Shown in pieces: positions 1-5,634 of a DNA stretch of 7,432 nucleotides. Under the pieces are notes generated by a model, which did no database searches, was not told the DNA's origin, and saw only the letters and a program-made list of their open reading frames with translations. How positions within the stretch are numbered: the first letter of the stretch is position 1; the number at the start of each line of letters is the position of its first letter. Source of the DNA: CAYRFQ01 sp964423615 (GTDB lineage Bacteria > Planctomycetota > Planctomycetia > Gemmatales > Gemmataceae); NCBI GenBank assembly GCA_964423615.1, contig CAYRFQ010000183.1, positions 1-7,432 of the forward strand, in the 5' to 3' direction. Both the position numbers and the translations under genes were made by a program.

Positions 1-112
1 AGGAAGTCGTCGAACGACAAATCCAAGACATCGAACACAACATCCGAAGTATCAATGAAGTCCGGATCGAACGCGGACTGCCGCCCGTCCCGTGGGGCGA
101 TGGGCCGGTTCC
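1..112 (+). repeat. Direct repeat, left copy (portal 3' end)
   Basis: Base-by-base comparison shows that 1-112 matches 3900-4011 with no difference. The match stops abruptly after the GGGCCGGTTCC stretch. It may extend beyond the left window edge, because the right copy carries about 62 further portal-like bases upstream. The two copies are in the same orientation and about 3.9 kb apart. Confidence 0.95.
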
Positions 113-146
113 AAGTCAACCGGGGCAGTTTGATGATCTGGCATAA
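1..146 (+). CDS. C-terminal end of a phage portal-like protein (partial, 5' cut by window edge)
   Basis: The frame is open from the left edge and ends at TAA 144-146, giving 47 visible residues. They form a charged helix followed by INEVRIERGLPPVPWGDGP and a short acidic tail ending in FDDLA. An 'xNEVRxxxGLPPVPWGD' motif near the C-terminus is, from memory, typical of HK97-type and related phage portal proteins, the dodecameric ring through which DNA enters the capsid. The catalytic or structural core lies outside the window, so the identification rests on this tail only. It is the only apparently genuine plus-strand gene here and converges on the next gene. Positions 1-112 are duplicated without visible mismatch at 3900-4011. 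It could be a prophage, gene-transfer-agent or domesticated portal gene. Confidence 0.55.
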   Translation, partial: EVVERQIQDIEHNIRSINEVRIERGLPPVPWGDGPVPSQPGQFDDLA

Positions 147-260
147 CTTGCTCCAACATCAACATCATTGAAGTCCCAAGCGATAGAAAAACCCCTGACG
201 ACGGGCAAGCCGCCATCGAGGGATGGTTCATACAGGGGCTCCTTGGACCGATCAAGAAAG

Positions 261-1589
261 TTAGTTTCCGTTGGTAATCACAGTCCCATCATTACCGAGA
301 AAACCAGCCTTTCGATAGAAAATCCGCCAAACTTCCACTGGATTCGGGTGAAGTTCAAGCTTGATTGTGAAAGTTGGATTATCACGATCAGGTCCGGCGC
401 CAGTGCCGAGATTAGGTGCGGCATAAGGCACTCCAATCACCTGTTGATCTCCAGGAAGTTTTTGCGCGTAGAAATGCACTTCAATCACCCCAACTTCGTT
501 AGTGACCCCAATTGTTTCCGCAGCAACGGACTCTTCTGCCTTTGTGAAGAAAAAAGAGGCAGCCGTATTCGCGTTCTTTTGAAATCCTGGGACTTGGATG
601 ATCGAATGACCTTTTCCATTGAATGGTTGGAGAGTAAACCCACCCCCAGCTGCTGGTTTTATCACTTTTCCTGGTCCTGAGAGAACCCATTTGCGTGCAT
701 TTTTCGGATGGACGATAACAGGACCAATTTTTCCGTTCCCCTGATCTTGAAAAATAGAGTTAACTCCATCGACTTTGACAGCTGCGGCAAAGAGCCTGTC
801 TTTCTCTTTCTGCGCATTTGGGTTCTTGAATCTCACTGGTGGCCCACCGAAGTTTTTCAGCCGAATCACATACTGAGCTTTATCCTTATTTCCGATGGGG
901 ACTTCTTGTGGAACTTCTAAAAAAAACACATTGTGGAATCTTGAGTTGGGTTTCTTGGAAGTTGCTAATTTCAGAGGGACCAGATTGTTTTGCCCTTTGC
1001 GCCAAAGAATATCGACCCGAAATCGCGAACTTGGGTGAGTATCCGGAGGAGGCACCGAGTCAGGCTCCGCAGAGCCAGTGATTTGATCAGCGGTACCGTC
1101 TTGGTAAATGATCACCAGACTTACGTTCACTTTTTGGAGGTTGTCGGCCTTCACTTGCTTTGCACTTTTCGCATCGATGGAACCAATGACGGCTGCATCA
1201 ATTTTCGCTTTTTTCAAGAGCATCGCAGTCTGCTGGCGATTTCCCGAGGTGATCCCTGCAGAAGAAATCCCTGCGTCTCGAAATTTCCTTGCGAGCCCTC
1301 CTTTGTCGAGAACAAAGAACTTACCAGCTGCTTTTTTGGTTAATTCAATGATTAGCTCTCCTTGGAGAACTTGTGAGGGTTCATAGAACTCGAAAGTTAC
1401 TTTTCCATCACTGTTCCCCGCAGGAAACACCCCAACCTCAAAGTTGAGGTCGCCTTGTTTGGCCTTGATTTTTTCGGCAATTTTTGGTGCCAATTTCTTG
1501 GCTAGTTCCGCAAAATCTGTTTGCGTTTGAGCTTGACCGAGGTTTGCGAAGGCAAACACTGCAATCATCGACAAGACATACTTTCTCAT
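261..1589 (-). CDS. Exported two-domain protein, FlgO/CsgG-like N-terminal half, function unknown
   Basis: The product is 442 residues from ATG 1589. AGAGGA at 1596-1601 lies six bases upstream, a better spacing than for ATG 1592 or TTG 1595. A Sec signal peptide (MRKYVLSMIAVFAFANLGQA) is followed by a domain at about 24-170. That domain has a helix (ELAKKLAPKIAEKIK), a strand 'FEVGVFPAG', a segment 'VLQGELIIELTKKAAGKFFVLD' region, and 'AKIDAAVIGSIDA'. This order resembles the FlgO/CsgG/LpoB-like fold of outer-membrane accessory lipoproteins, but there is no lipobox cysteine. The second half (about 190-425) has 'YVIRLKNFGG' near 240, VDGVNSI near 275, VPGFQ near 335, 'AASFFFTKAEESVAAET' near 345-360 and GVIEVHFYAQ near 368. 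This matches in outline a domain I remember from conserved bacterial proteins with a '..IxGWR....AAFxFT....GVIGVAVF' pattern, whose family name I cannot give. It follows the EEP gene by 169 bases on the same strand. An envelope or periplasmic role is inferred. Confidence 0.8.
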   Translation of the reverse strand: MRKYVLSMIAVFAFANLGQAQTQTDFAELAKKLAPKIAEKIKAKQGDLNFEVGVFPAGNSDGKVTFEFYEPSQVLQGELIIELTKKAAGKFFVLDKGGLARKFRDAGISSAGITSGNRQQTAMLLKKAKIDAAVIGSIDAKSAKQVKADNLQKVNVSLVIIYQDGTADQITGSAEPDSVPPPDTHPSSRFRVDILWRKGQNNLVPLKLATSKKPNSRFHNVFFLEVPQEVPIGNKDKAQYVIRLKNFGGPPVRFKNPNAQKEKDRLFAAAVKVDGVNSIFQDQGNGKIGPVIVHPKNARKWVLSGPGKVIKPAAGGGFTLQPFNGKGHSIIQVPGFQKNANTAASFFFTKAEESVAAETIGVTNEVGVIEVHFYAQKLPGDQQVIGVPYAAPNLGTGAGPDRDNPTFTIKLELHPNPVEVWRIFYRKAGFLGNDGTVITNGN

Positions 1590-1758
1590 CATCAATCCTC
1601 TCGTAAGTCAATGTGTGGCGGACCAAACTTGTCAAGAACCCGGACGACGGGTCATCGAATCGCCCTCTTCTCGTGTTGAATCCTCTGTGGTTTGTATATT
1701 CTTCCAGATCGAACTCGTTGCCCCAATATTTCTTCTCTGTCCAACATCAACCCCGCCT

Positions 1759-3066
1759 CTACCGTCGCGTAATAATCACACCTTCCCGCGTCGACCCATA
1801 GCTAAACTCATCCACCGCAATGCCTTCTTTATTCACCAGTTGCACAGTCGTTCCGCTGTTCCCCAACGGCATCTGTTGTCCTTTTCGGAGAATCTTCAGC
1901 TCCTTGCCGCCTTCGATCTTGCCGCTCAATTTCCATTTTCGACCTCTGGCATCCCGCAACTCCCATCCGTCCAGATCGACTTCTTTGTCGCTCTTATTGA
2001 GAATCCACACTGCTTCATTCTGGTTTTCGTTGCCTTCAGGATTGGGCAACATTTTCGACAACGCCAACGGCCCTCTGGGAATGATTGGCTTCTTCGCCAT
2101 CCGGAAGTTCTTGTGCGGAAGCATCACGAAATGCGTGTAGACTGGAACATGGTCGGAACCAAACCTTGGAATCGTGGCTTGGGCTCGGGTAAAGTCACGA
2201 GCATATTTGCTGTACGCATAAAGACAATCAATCGGTCCATTGCCCGGGAACGGTCTCGCAACATATGTCTCGAAACCAAAGTCACCGGTCAGACTGAACA
2301 TCTTCACGCCGTCGATTAAACCCAACTTCAAAATTGCGTGAGTGTCGTCGTATCCATCCTTATCCGCTTTGTCCTGGCGAAGCTCTGTGCCGTTCTTCGA
2401 CTTGTCCGTCTCCCCAACATTGAAATCCCCACCGACCAAGAACGTCATCTTCTTATTCGCGTCGTATTTTTGGCCAACATCCCTTGCGATTGCTGCCACG
2501 ACAAGTTCTCGTTTCCGAGCATTATCTCGTTCTTCCTGCTCGTTGGACCTGGCCGACGACTTCAGATGCGTCACTATGATCGCCAGATTCTTTCCTTTGA
2601 CCTCGGCATACAAAAATCCACGACCGACTCCGATGTCCGCGATGCCTTTCACCTTCGGGCGTTCCAGCCGCTTCTCTTTGTTCATTCCTTCCGGGCCTTT
2701 GTTATCCACGCTACGGTCGTACTCCACAAGATTTTCCAGCGGAAACTTGCTGATGATAGCCACTTCCAGCGGCCGATTGTTCAAGGCTTGTTGCGAAAAA
2801 TCCGAACAAACAACGTGGTAACCTTCGAGCTTCATCGCGTCGCGAATCTTCTTCGCCAACGCCAGGTCGCCGATCTCCTGCAACAACAAGATGTCCGGCT
2901 TCACGACCTGCCCGAACTTCTCCAGGTCGTTCTTCCGGTTGTCGACTCGATCGTCGGTGTACAGATCTTTACCATTCCAGGAAGCGATCTTGATCATGGT
3001 TTGGGCGTTGGCGAACGACGGCAATAGACACACCGCGAGCGCAACGACCATGCTGGGACGGGACAT
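1759..3066 (-). CDS. Exported endonuclease/exonuclease/phosphatase (EEP) protein with C-terminal lamin-tail-like domain
   Basis: The product is 435 residues. I chose ATG 3066 because GAAGGAG (3073-3079) stands six bases upstream and the signal peptide MSRPSMVVALAVCLLPSFANA begins there; the in-frame ATG at 3084 would add six unneeded residues. Positions below count from ATG 3066. EEP (DNase I-like) motifs appear in order: SWN at 29-31, DILLLQE with E64 (metal ligand), THLKSS with H167 (catalytic histidine type), GGDFN with D214 and N216, and SDHVPV with the final Asp-His at 305-306. All key residues are present, so hydrolysis of phosphodiesters (DNA, RNA or another phosphoester) is expected outside the cytoplasm. 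About 345-430 (LPNPEGNENQNEAVWILN, DLDGWELRD, LGNSGTTVQLVN) has the spacing of a lamin-tail/LTD immunoglobulin-like domain, common at the C-terminus of exported nucleases. An extracellular DNase for nutrient use is plausible. The exact substrate cannot be read from sequence. Confidence 0.9.
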   Translation of the reverse strand: MSRPSMVVALAVCLLPSFANAQTMIKIASWNGKDLYTDDRVDNRKNDLEKFGQVVKPDILLLQEIGDLALAKKIRDAMKLEGYHVVCSDFSQQALNNRPLEVAIISKFPLENLVEYDRSVDNKGPEGMNKEKRLERPKVKGIADIGVGRGFLYAEVKGKNLAIIVTHLKSSARSNEQEERDNARKRELVVAAIARDVGQKYDANKKMTFLVGGDFNVGETDKSKNGTELRQDKADKDGYDDTHAILKLGLIDGVKMFSLTGDFGFETYVARPFPGNGPIDCLYAYSKYARDFTRAQATIPRFGSDHVPVYTHFVMLPHKNFRMAKKPIIPRGPLALSKMLPNPEGNENQNEAVWILNKSDKEVDLDGWELRDARGRKWKLSGKIEGGKELKILRKGQQMPLGNSGTTVQLVNKEGIAVDEFSYGSTREGVIITRR

Positions 3067-3072
3067 GACAGT

Positions 3073-3079
3073 CTCCTTC
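3073..3079 (-). promoter_or_regulatory. Ribosome binding site deciding the EEP gene start
   Basis: GAAGGAG on the minus strand ends six bases before ATG 3066. The longer in-frame ATG at 3084 has only a poorly spaced AAGG three to four bases away. This favours the shorter protein, whose residue 1 is also the natural beginning of the signal peptide. Confidence 0.7.
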
Positions 3080-3155
3080 GACATAATCCTTGGGTCAATG
3101 AATGCGAGAGTTTCCCACTACTAAACAAGCGATATCTTGCGGCCAAACGGCCATG

Positions 3156-3189
3156 AAAAATCAGAAAAAATCAGAAAAAACAGAAAAAA
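3156..3189. promoter_or_regulatory. Phased A-tracts (predicted intrinsically curved DNA)
   Basis: Four A-runs of 5, 6, 6 and 6 bases lie at 3156-3160, 3165-3170, 3175-3180 and 3184-3189. Their centres are about 9.5-10 bases apart, separated by TCAG or CAG. A-tracts repeated near one helical turn bend DNA in one direction. The block begins 90 bases upstream of the EEP start, where an UP-like element or nucleoid-protein site could act on its promoter. That function is inferred. Confidence 0.5.
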
Positions 3190-3215
3190 GACAGCGATTC
3201 CCGGCACGATTTTTG

Positions 3216-3338
3216 TTTGTACACTACATTATTAATGTCTCAAATATATGTTTTAAGAGGTTTCTGGCATGACAAAATCAATGTGGCGTGCATCTGAAGG
3301 TCTGCGATATACTATCAAAGCCTTGATTTTGTACACTA
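3216..3338 (+). repeat. Pair of TTTGTACACTA direct repeats
   Basis: The 11-mer TTTGTACACTA occurs at 3216-3226 and 3328-3338 (112 bases start to start). Both copies follow a GATTTT sequence. A perfect 5+5 inverted repeat (ACATT-ATT-AATGT, 3226-3238) directly abuts the first copy. They may be paired operator sites or remnants of element ends. No other copy was noticed in the window. Confidence 0.35.
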
Positions 3339-3367
3339 TCTGCAAGCGCGAAAACCCAAATTCGTAA
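3269..3367 (+). CDS. Possible small ORF, 32 residues
   Basis: ATG 3269 is preceded by AAGAGG (3255-3260) at eight bases. It opens a frame ending at TAA 3365-3367: MTKSMWRASEGLRY, then a short hydrophobic stretch TIKALILYTI, then CKRENPNS. The frame lies in an AT-rich gap with no competing gene and on the opposite strand from its neighbours. I recognise no family. The only support is the Shine-Dalgarno spacing and a weakly membrane-like middle, so chance remains the leading explanation. Confidence 0.2.
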   Translation: MTKSMWRASEGLRYTIKALILYTICKRENPNS

Positions 3368-3443
3368 GTACTTGTCAATTCACGACTTAAGATCGTGCCG
3401 GAAATCGCTGGAAAAAAGATGAGGTTTGCTGATTGTTAAGATG

Positions 3444-3764
3444 TCAAGAAGGCCGTATGACGGATTCGCCTTTGAGCAAATTCTTGGTGAACTGGCTGGC
3501 CTCGCGACCGTAGAACTGGACCTTCTTTCTCGGATGCACAGTCTCGGGCGTATCGACTCCGATCAACCGCACTCGCACTTCTTGGCCGTCTTTCGAAATG
3601 ATGATCGTATCACCATCGACCACGCGAACGACGCGATAACTCTTCTCCTTGCTGAAGTCATGGTTCGGATACGCAGGCGGAGTCTTCCGCTCCCCGACCT
3701 GCCAACCGTGAACTAATATCCCACAGCAAAGAAACAACACCGCCACCAAAGCCAAGCGTTTCAT
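3444..3764 (-). pseudogene. 3'-truncated SNase (thermonuclease) copy A, N-terminal 104 residues
   Basis: ATG 3764 has GAGGAG (3771-3776) six bases upstream, then the signal peptide MKRLALVAVLFLCCGILVHG. The frame is homologous to residues 1-104 of the full SNase at 6488-7219, through VVDGDT, VRVRLIGVDTPE and the FYGREASQFTKNLL region. Homology stops at 3459 (within GESV), after which four unrelated residues, IRPS, lead to TGA. It keeps the first active-site Arg, the Asp ligands and the Glu. It loses the third catalytic residue (the Arg of the 'DKYRRLLAYV' segment) and the rest of the barrel, so nuclease activity is unlikely. Apart from the truncation the frame is unbroken and still has a translation start, so an exported 106-residue fragment could be made. 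Relative to the full copy there are two single-codon gaps in the first 30 residues. Confidence 0.8.
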
Positions 3765-3801
3765 TGGAAACTCCTCAACACTCAGTTGTGCCAAACAATC
3801 G

Positions 3802-3830
3802 CAATTGGCCTTGTCTGACCCCATTATTCA
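3802..3830. other. Possible scar of a transposable repeat
   Basis: Between the SNase copy A leader and the portal scrap lies CAATTGGCC followed by TGTCTGACCCCATTATT. A 'TCTGACCCCATTATT'-like string is familiar to me from the ends of IS200-like/REP-associated elements in many bacteria. No transposase and no second copy is visible here, so this is only a resemblance. Confidence 0.15.
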
Positions 3831-3837
3831 CATTCAT

Positions 3838-4066
3838 TAAGTTCGACGATTCGGGCCGCCTGTTCGTCACGAGCGAAGACCCCGTCGGCAACCACGAAAA
3901 GGAAGTCGTCGAACGACAAATCCAAGACATCGAACACAACATCCGAAGTATCAATGAAGTCCGGATCGAACGCGGACTGCCGCCCGTCCCGTGGGGCGAT
4001 GGGCCGGTTCCGACAACCTCAAGCGGAGGGACCACGATAAGTTCCAAGCAGAAAAACTTGGGATAG
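3838..4066 (+). pseudogene. Portal-like gene fragment (internal/C-terminal scrap)
   Basis: Reading from KFDDSGRLFVTSEDPVGNHE, this plus-strand stretch continues into the same residues as the left-edge portal tail, including INEVRIERGLPPVPWGDGP. It then switches after 4011 to an unrelated tail (TTSSGGTTISSKQKNLG) and TAG 4064-4066. The 'FDDxGRLFVxxxDPV' start matches, from memory, the region just before the C-terminal motif of portal proteins. Nothing portal-like precedes it, and the only upstream ATG (3764) lies opposite the SNase start. It is therefore a duplicated fragment and not a gene. It lies between two leftward genes. Confidence 0.65.
3900..4011 (+). repeat. Direct repeat, right copy (portal 3' end)
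   Basis: This stretch matches 1-112 in the same orientation with no visible mismatch. The right boundary is sharp: the left copy goes on to AAGTCAACC and this copy to GACAACCTC. Absence of substitutions in either copy suggests a recent duplication or ongoing homogenisation. Confidence 0.95.
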
Positions 4067-4112
4067 GTGCAACAAAATCGAAACATCAGACGAGTTATAA
4101 CGCCGAAGAACA

Positions 4113-5189
4113 TTAAGGTTTGGAGATTTCAAACAAACCAGGATCATGAACCTTCATTTGAGCAACACATTGCTGAAACCAAGATATCTGAGAAACGCCA
4201 ATATAACTAAAGTCAGGCTGCTTCAAAATCCGAATTGCAACGATAACTATCTCTCTGAGTTCAGTCAGGACTACCTGATCGGTATACTTTTTTCCCTTGA
4301 TCCTTATCTGCTGAGAACCTGTACCTAACAAATGCAATATTCGAGGCATTCGCAGAGCAATCTCTGCTTCCACAGGTTCGATTCGAAGCACGGTTTCTTG
4401 CGCAATTTGGATGAGATGAGAGTAGTTGTCTAACCTGTTTGCATCATCCAACCCTTCGTGGTTGTGTATTAAATAGTAATGTAAAGGATCCAACACTTGG
4501 AGAAGCAAATTTATCCAGATACTTGGCCATTCGTTGTAATTGTAAGGGCCACCTACTTTTCCAATTTTCTCGAATGTCTCACGGGCGGTTGCCAAAATAA
4601 CGAGTTGTCGAGGGGTTGCCTGTCCTTTCCCCTTTAACTCCTCATACTGGGAATAGACTATCTGGAGAGCCTGCACTTGAGCGTTTTGTCTCATTGCGTC
4701 AGCTAGCTCTTGTTGCACTCGCAAATCTTCCTTGGACGTCAGATTCGCTTGGCGCTGCTCAATGACACCGATTCGACTTTCAACTCGCTGAAGTTTCAGC
4801 TCCTTCCGTTGTCGGCTCATCTCTTCTCGCTGGAGTTTGAGTTCTTCTTTTTGCATAAACAGAGTGAAAACAACAAAAGCAAGTGCAAGCCCAGAGAATA
4901 ATGCATTCGACATCCCAAACATATCACCGAGGCTCCCAGCTTTCCCGTCCCACTCAAGCGACTCGATGCCCCACTTTGGAAAGCTGAGGGACAGGTTCAC
5001 CCCCCAAAAAAACACCACAACAGCTACCGCTACCCAAAAAATCCACCAGCTCGACCCTGCATTCATGTCCTTGTCGAGGGGTTCTGCCAGTATTTCGTCC
5101 CGCTCCTGCCGAAGTTGTTCTTTATCATGCTCAAGGGACTCCCAGGTTGGTTCTACTTGAGTCTCCTCGCTTTTTGCCTGTTCTTCCAT
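4113..5189 (-). CDS. Two-helix membrane protein with coiled coil, resembling putative phage abortive-infection proteins
   Basis: The product is 358 residues from ATG 5189, which has AAGGA (5199-5203) nine bases upstream; the longer frame would begin at GTG 5234 without a Shine-Dalgarno. Positions count from ATG 5189. A charged N-terminal segment with heptad-like Glu/Lys/Arg (about 1-42) precedes membrane helix 1 (about 46-68, SWWIFWVAVAVVVFFWGV). A loop with GSLGDMFGMSN leads to helix 2 (about 92-113, ALFSGLALAFVVFTLFMQ) and then a long coiled coil (KEELKLQREEMSRQRKELKL, to about 170). The remaining 190 residues look alpha-helical and cytosolic. The 'GDxFGxxNALFSGLAxxxxxxTLxxQxxELxLQRxE' layout is, from memory, typical of the putative AbiC-like group of membrane proteins often found in defence islands. 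I see no catalytic motif. The two helices and coiled coil suggest a membrane sensor or scaffold. It sits directly downstream of decayed SNase copy B (64 bases between them). Confidence 0.75.
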   Translation of the reverse strand: MEEQAKSEETQVEPTWESLEHDKEQLRQERDEILAEPLDKDMNAGSSWWIFWVAVAVVVFFWGVNLSLSFPKWGIESLEWDGKAGSLGDMFGMSNALFSGLALAFVVFTLFMQKEELKLQREEMSRQRKELKLQRVESRIGVIEQRQANLTSKEDLRVQQELADAMRQNAQVQALQIVYSQYEELKGKGQATPRQLVILATARETFEKIGKVGGPYNYNEWPSIWINLLLQVLDPLHYYLIHNHEGLDDANRLDNYSHLIQIAQETVLRIEPVEAEIALRMPRILHLLGTGSQQIRIKGKKYTDQVVLTELREIVIVAIRILKQPDFSYIGVSQISWFQQCVAQMKVHDPGLFEISKP

Positions 5190-5252
5190 TCCTGGCAATC
5201 CTTGTAAATTCAATTTCCACAAAACTCTCAACACAATGTTGAATGGCTCTGG

Positions 5253-5606
5253 TTTACTGTTCCACCAGGGTTGGCCGACACCTCGAACAAGGCCGATACC
5301 GTTTCACGGCGTCTTCGAGTGATATCGCGATTTTGCTTCGGCTCAGATCTGCAGCCAGGTCGGTGGTCCTTGCTTCCAGTCCGAGTTCGATAAACAATGA
5401 TTTGCCCCGGTTTGCCCTTTTTGTTCGGAGTGGTTTCGACCTTCTTCGGGCGGATGGTTTGGCCTTTGCCCCAGAGTCCGCGACCGGAAGTGCGAGCTTG
5501 GCGTCGAACCTACATTCTCACGATTTACAAATTGACAAACAAGCCGTCGGGCACGCGATAGACGTGGAGCAGAGTCATCCGAAGCAACGGCTCCTGGTCA
5601 TCAGTC
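5253..5606 (-). pseudogene. Decayed C-terminal SNase copy B
   Basis: The minus strand encodes the C-terminal part of the SNase at 6488-7219, beginning just past the stop of the DUF1353 gene. It reads LLHVYRVPDGLFVNL, then in-frame stops (TAA, TAG), a 54-base deletion relative to the full copy (between about 5505 and 5519), and then a well-kept stretch through the linker and TGSKDHRPGC. There a two-base deletion (TGCAGATCTGAGC against TGCCGATATCTGAGC in the full copy) shifts the frame. In the shifted frame it continues SRSKIAISLEDAVKRYRPC, SRC, RPTLVEQ and TAA 5253-5255. The tail differs from that of the full copy but preserves CSRC. Tyr of the YHRPGC motif has become Asp. No start or N-terminal half is present, so it cannot make a nuclease. 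Confidence 0.85.
5317..5503. repeat. Near-identical block shared by SNase copies B and C (copy in B)
   Basis: This block corresponds to 6545-6733. By hand alignment I count about three substitutions and one two-base gap over roughly 187 bases. Sequence to the right (5519-5571) differs from its counterpart at about one base in five, and sequence to the left is not alignable at DNA level although both encode CSRC. Confidence 0.85.
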
Positions 5607-5616
5607 CTTCCGCAAC

Positions 5617-5634
5617 AACGAGTATTCACTCGTT
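5617..5634 (-). terminator. Perfect 7-bp hairpin across the DUF1353 stop codon
   Basis: AACGAGT-GAAT-ACTCGTT on the minus strand forms a seven-pair stem with a four-base loop. The TGA stop codon (5626-5628) straddles the stem-loop boundary. It is followed by GTTGCGG and not by a run of T, so it is not a classical Rho-independent terminator. It may serve to protect the mRNA 3' end or may be chance. Confidence 0.2.

Larger units (their letters stand above)
3067..3443. other. 377-base AT-rich intergenic stretch between the EEP gene and the truncated SNase
   Basis: I see no conserved gene here. From left to right it holds the leader of the leftward EEP gene, a GGCC-AAAC-GGCC short inverted repeat (3141-3152), phased A-tracts (3156-3189), a TTTGTACACTA motif (3216-3226), a palindrome ACATT-ATT-AATGT (3226-3238), a possible 32-codon plus-strand ORF (3269-3367), and a second TTTGTACACTA (3328-3338). 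The base composition is visibly more AT-rich than in the flanking genes. It is the most likely place for the promoter of the leftward EEP/FlgO-like pair, but no convincing -35/-10 pair was found. Confidence 0.6.

Noticed and set aside
180..215. Terminator after the FlgO-like gene (CCC...GGGG followed by TTTTT on the minus strand)
   Set aside because: Only three to four pairs can form with a seven-base loop, too weak to call.
168..1386. Several plus-strand open frames opposite the FlgO-like gene (for example 168-680, 990-1343)
   Set aside because: They lie wholly antisense to a gene with a signal peptide and domain structure. Their own translations are low-complexity and Ser/Arg/Phe-rich without recognisable motifs.
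1628..1655. TTGACA on the minus strand (1630-1635) and a 5-bp hairpin ACCCG-GACGA-CGGGT (1638-1652) as promoter and terminator between the EEP and FlgO-like genes
   Set aside because: No TATAAT-like hexamer follows TTGACA at 16-18 bases, and the hairpin is short and not followed by T. Both are compatible with chance.
1615..3027. Plus-strand frames of 234 and 229 residues opposite the EEP gene
   Set aside because: They are antisense to a gene with all EEP motifs. Their translations show no domain and no credible ribosome sites.
4090..4105. GTTATAACGCC as an integron attC-like core
   Set aside because: The GTTRRRY/RYYYAAC pairing is not met and no partner half-site lies nearby.
3775..4113. 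Minus-strand frame of 112 residues between SNase copy A and the membrane protein
   Set aside because: It is antisense to the portal scrap, has no ribosome site, and its Cys/Ser-rich translation matches nothing I know.
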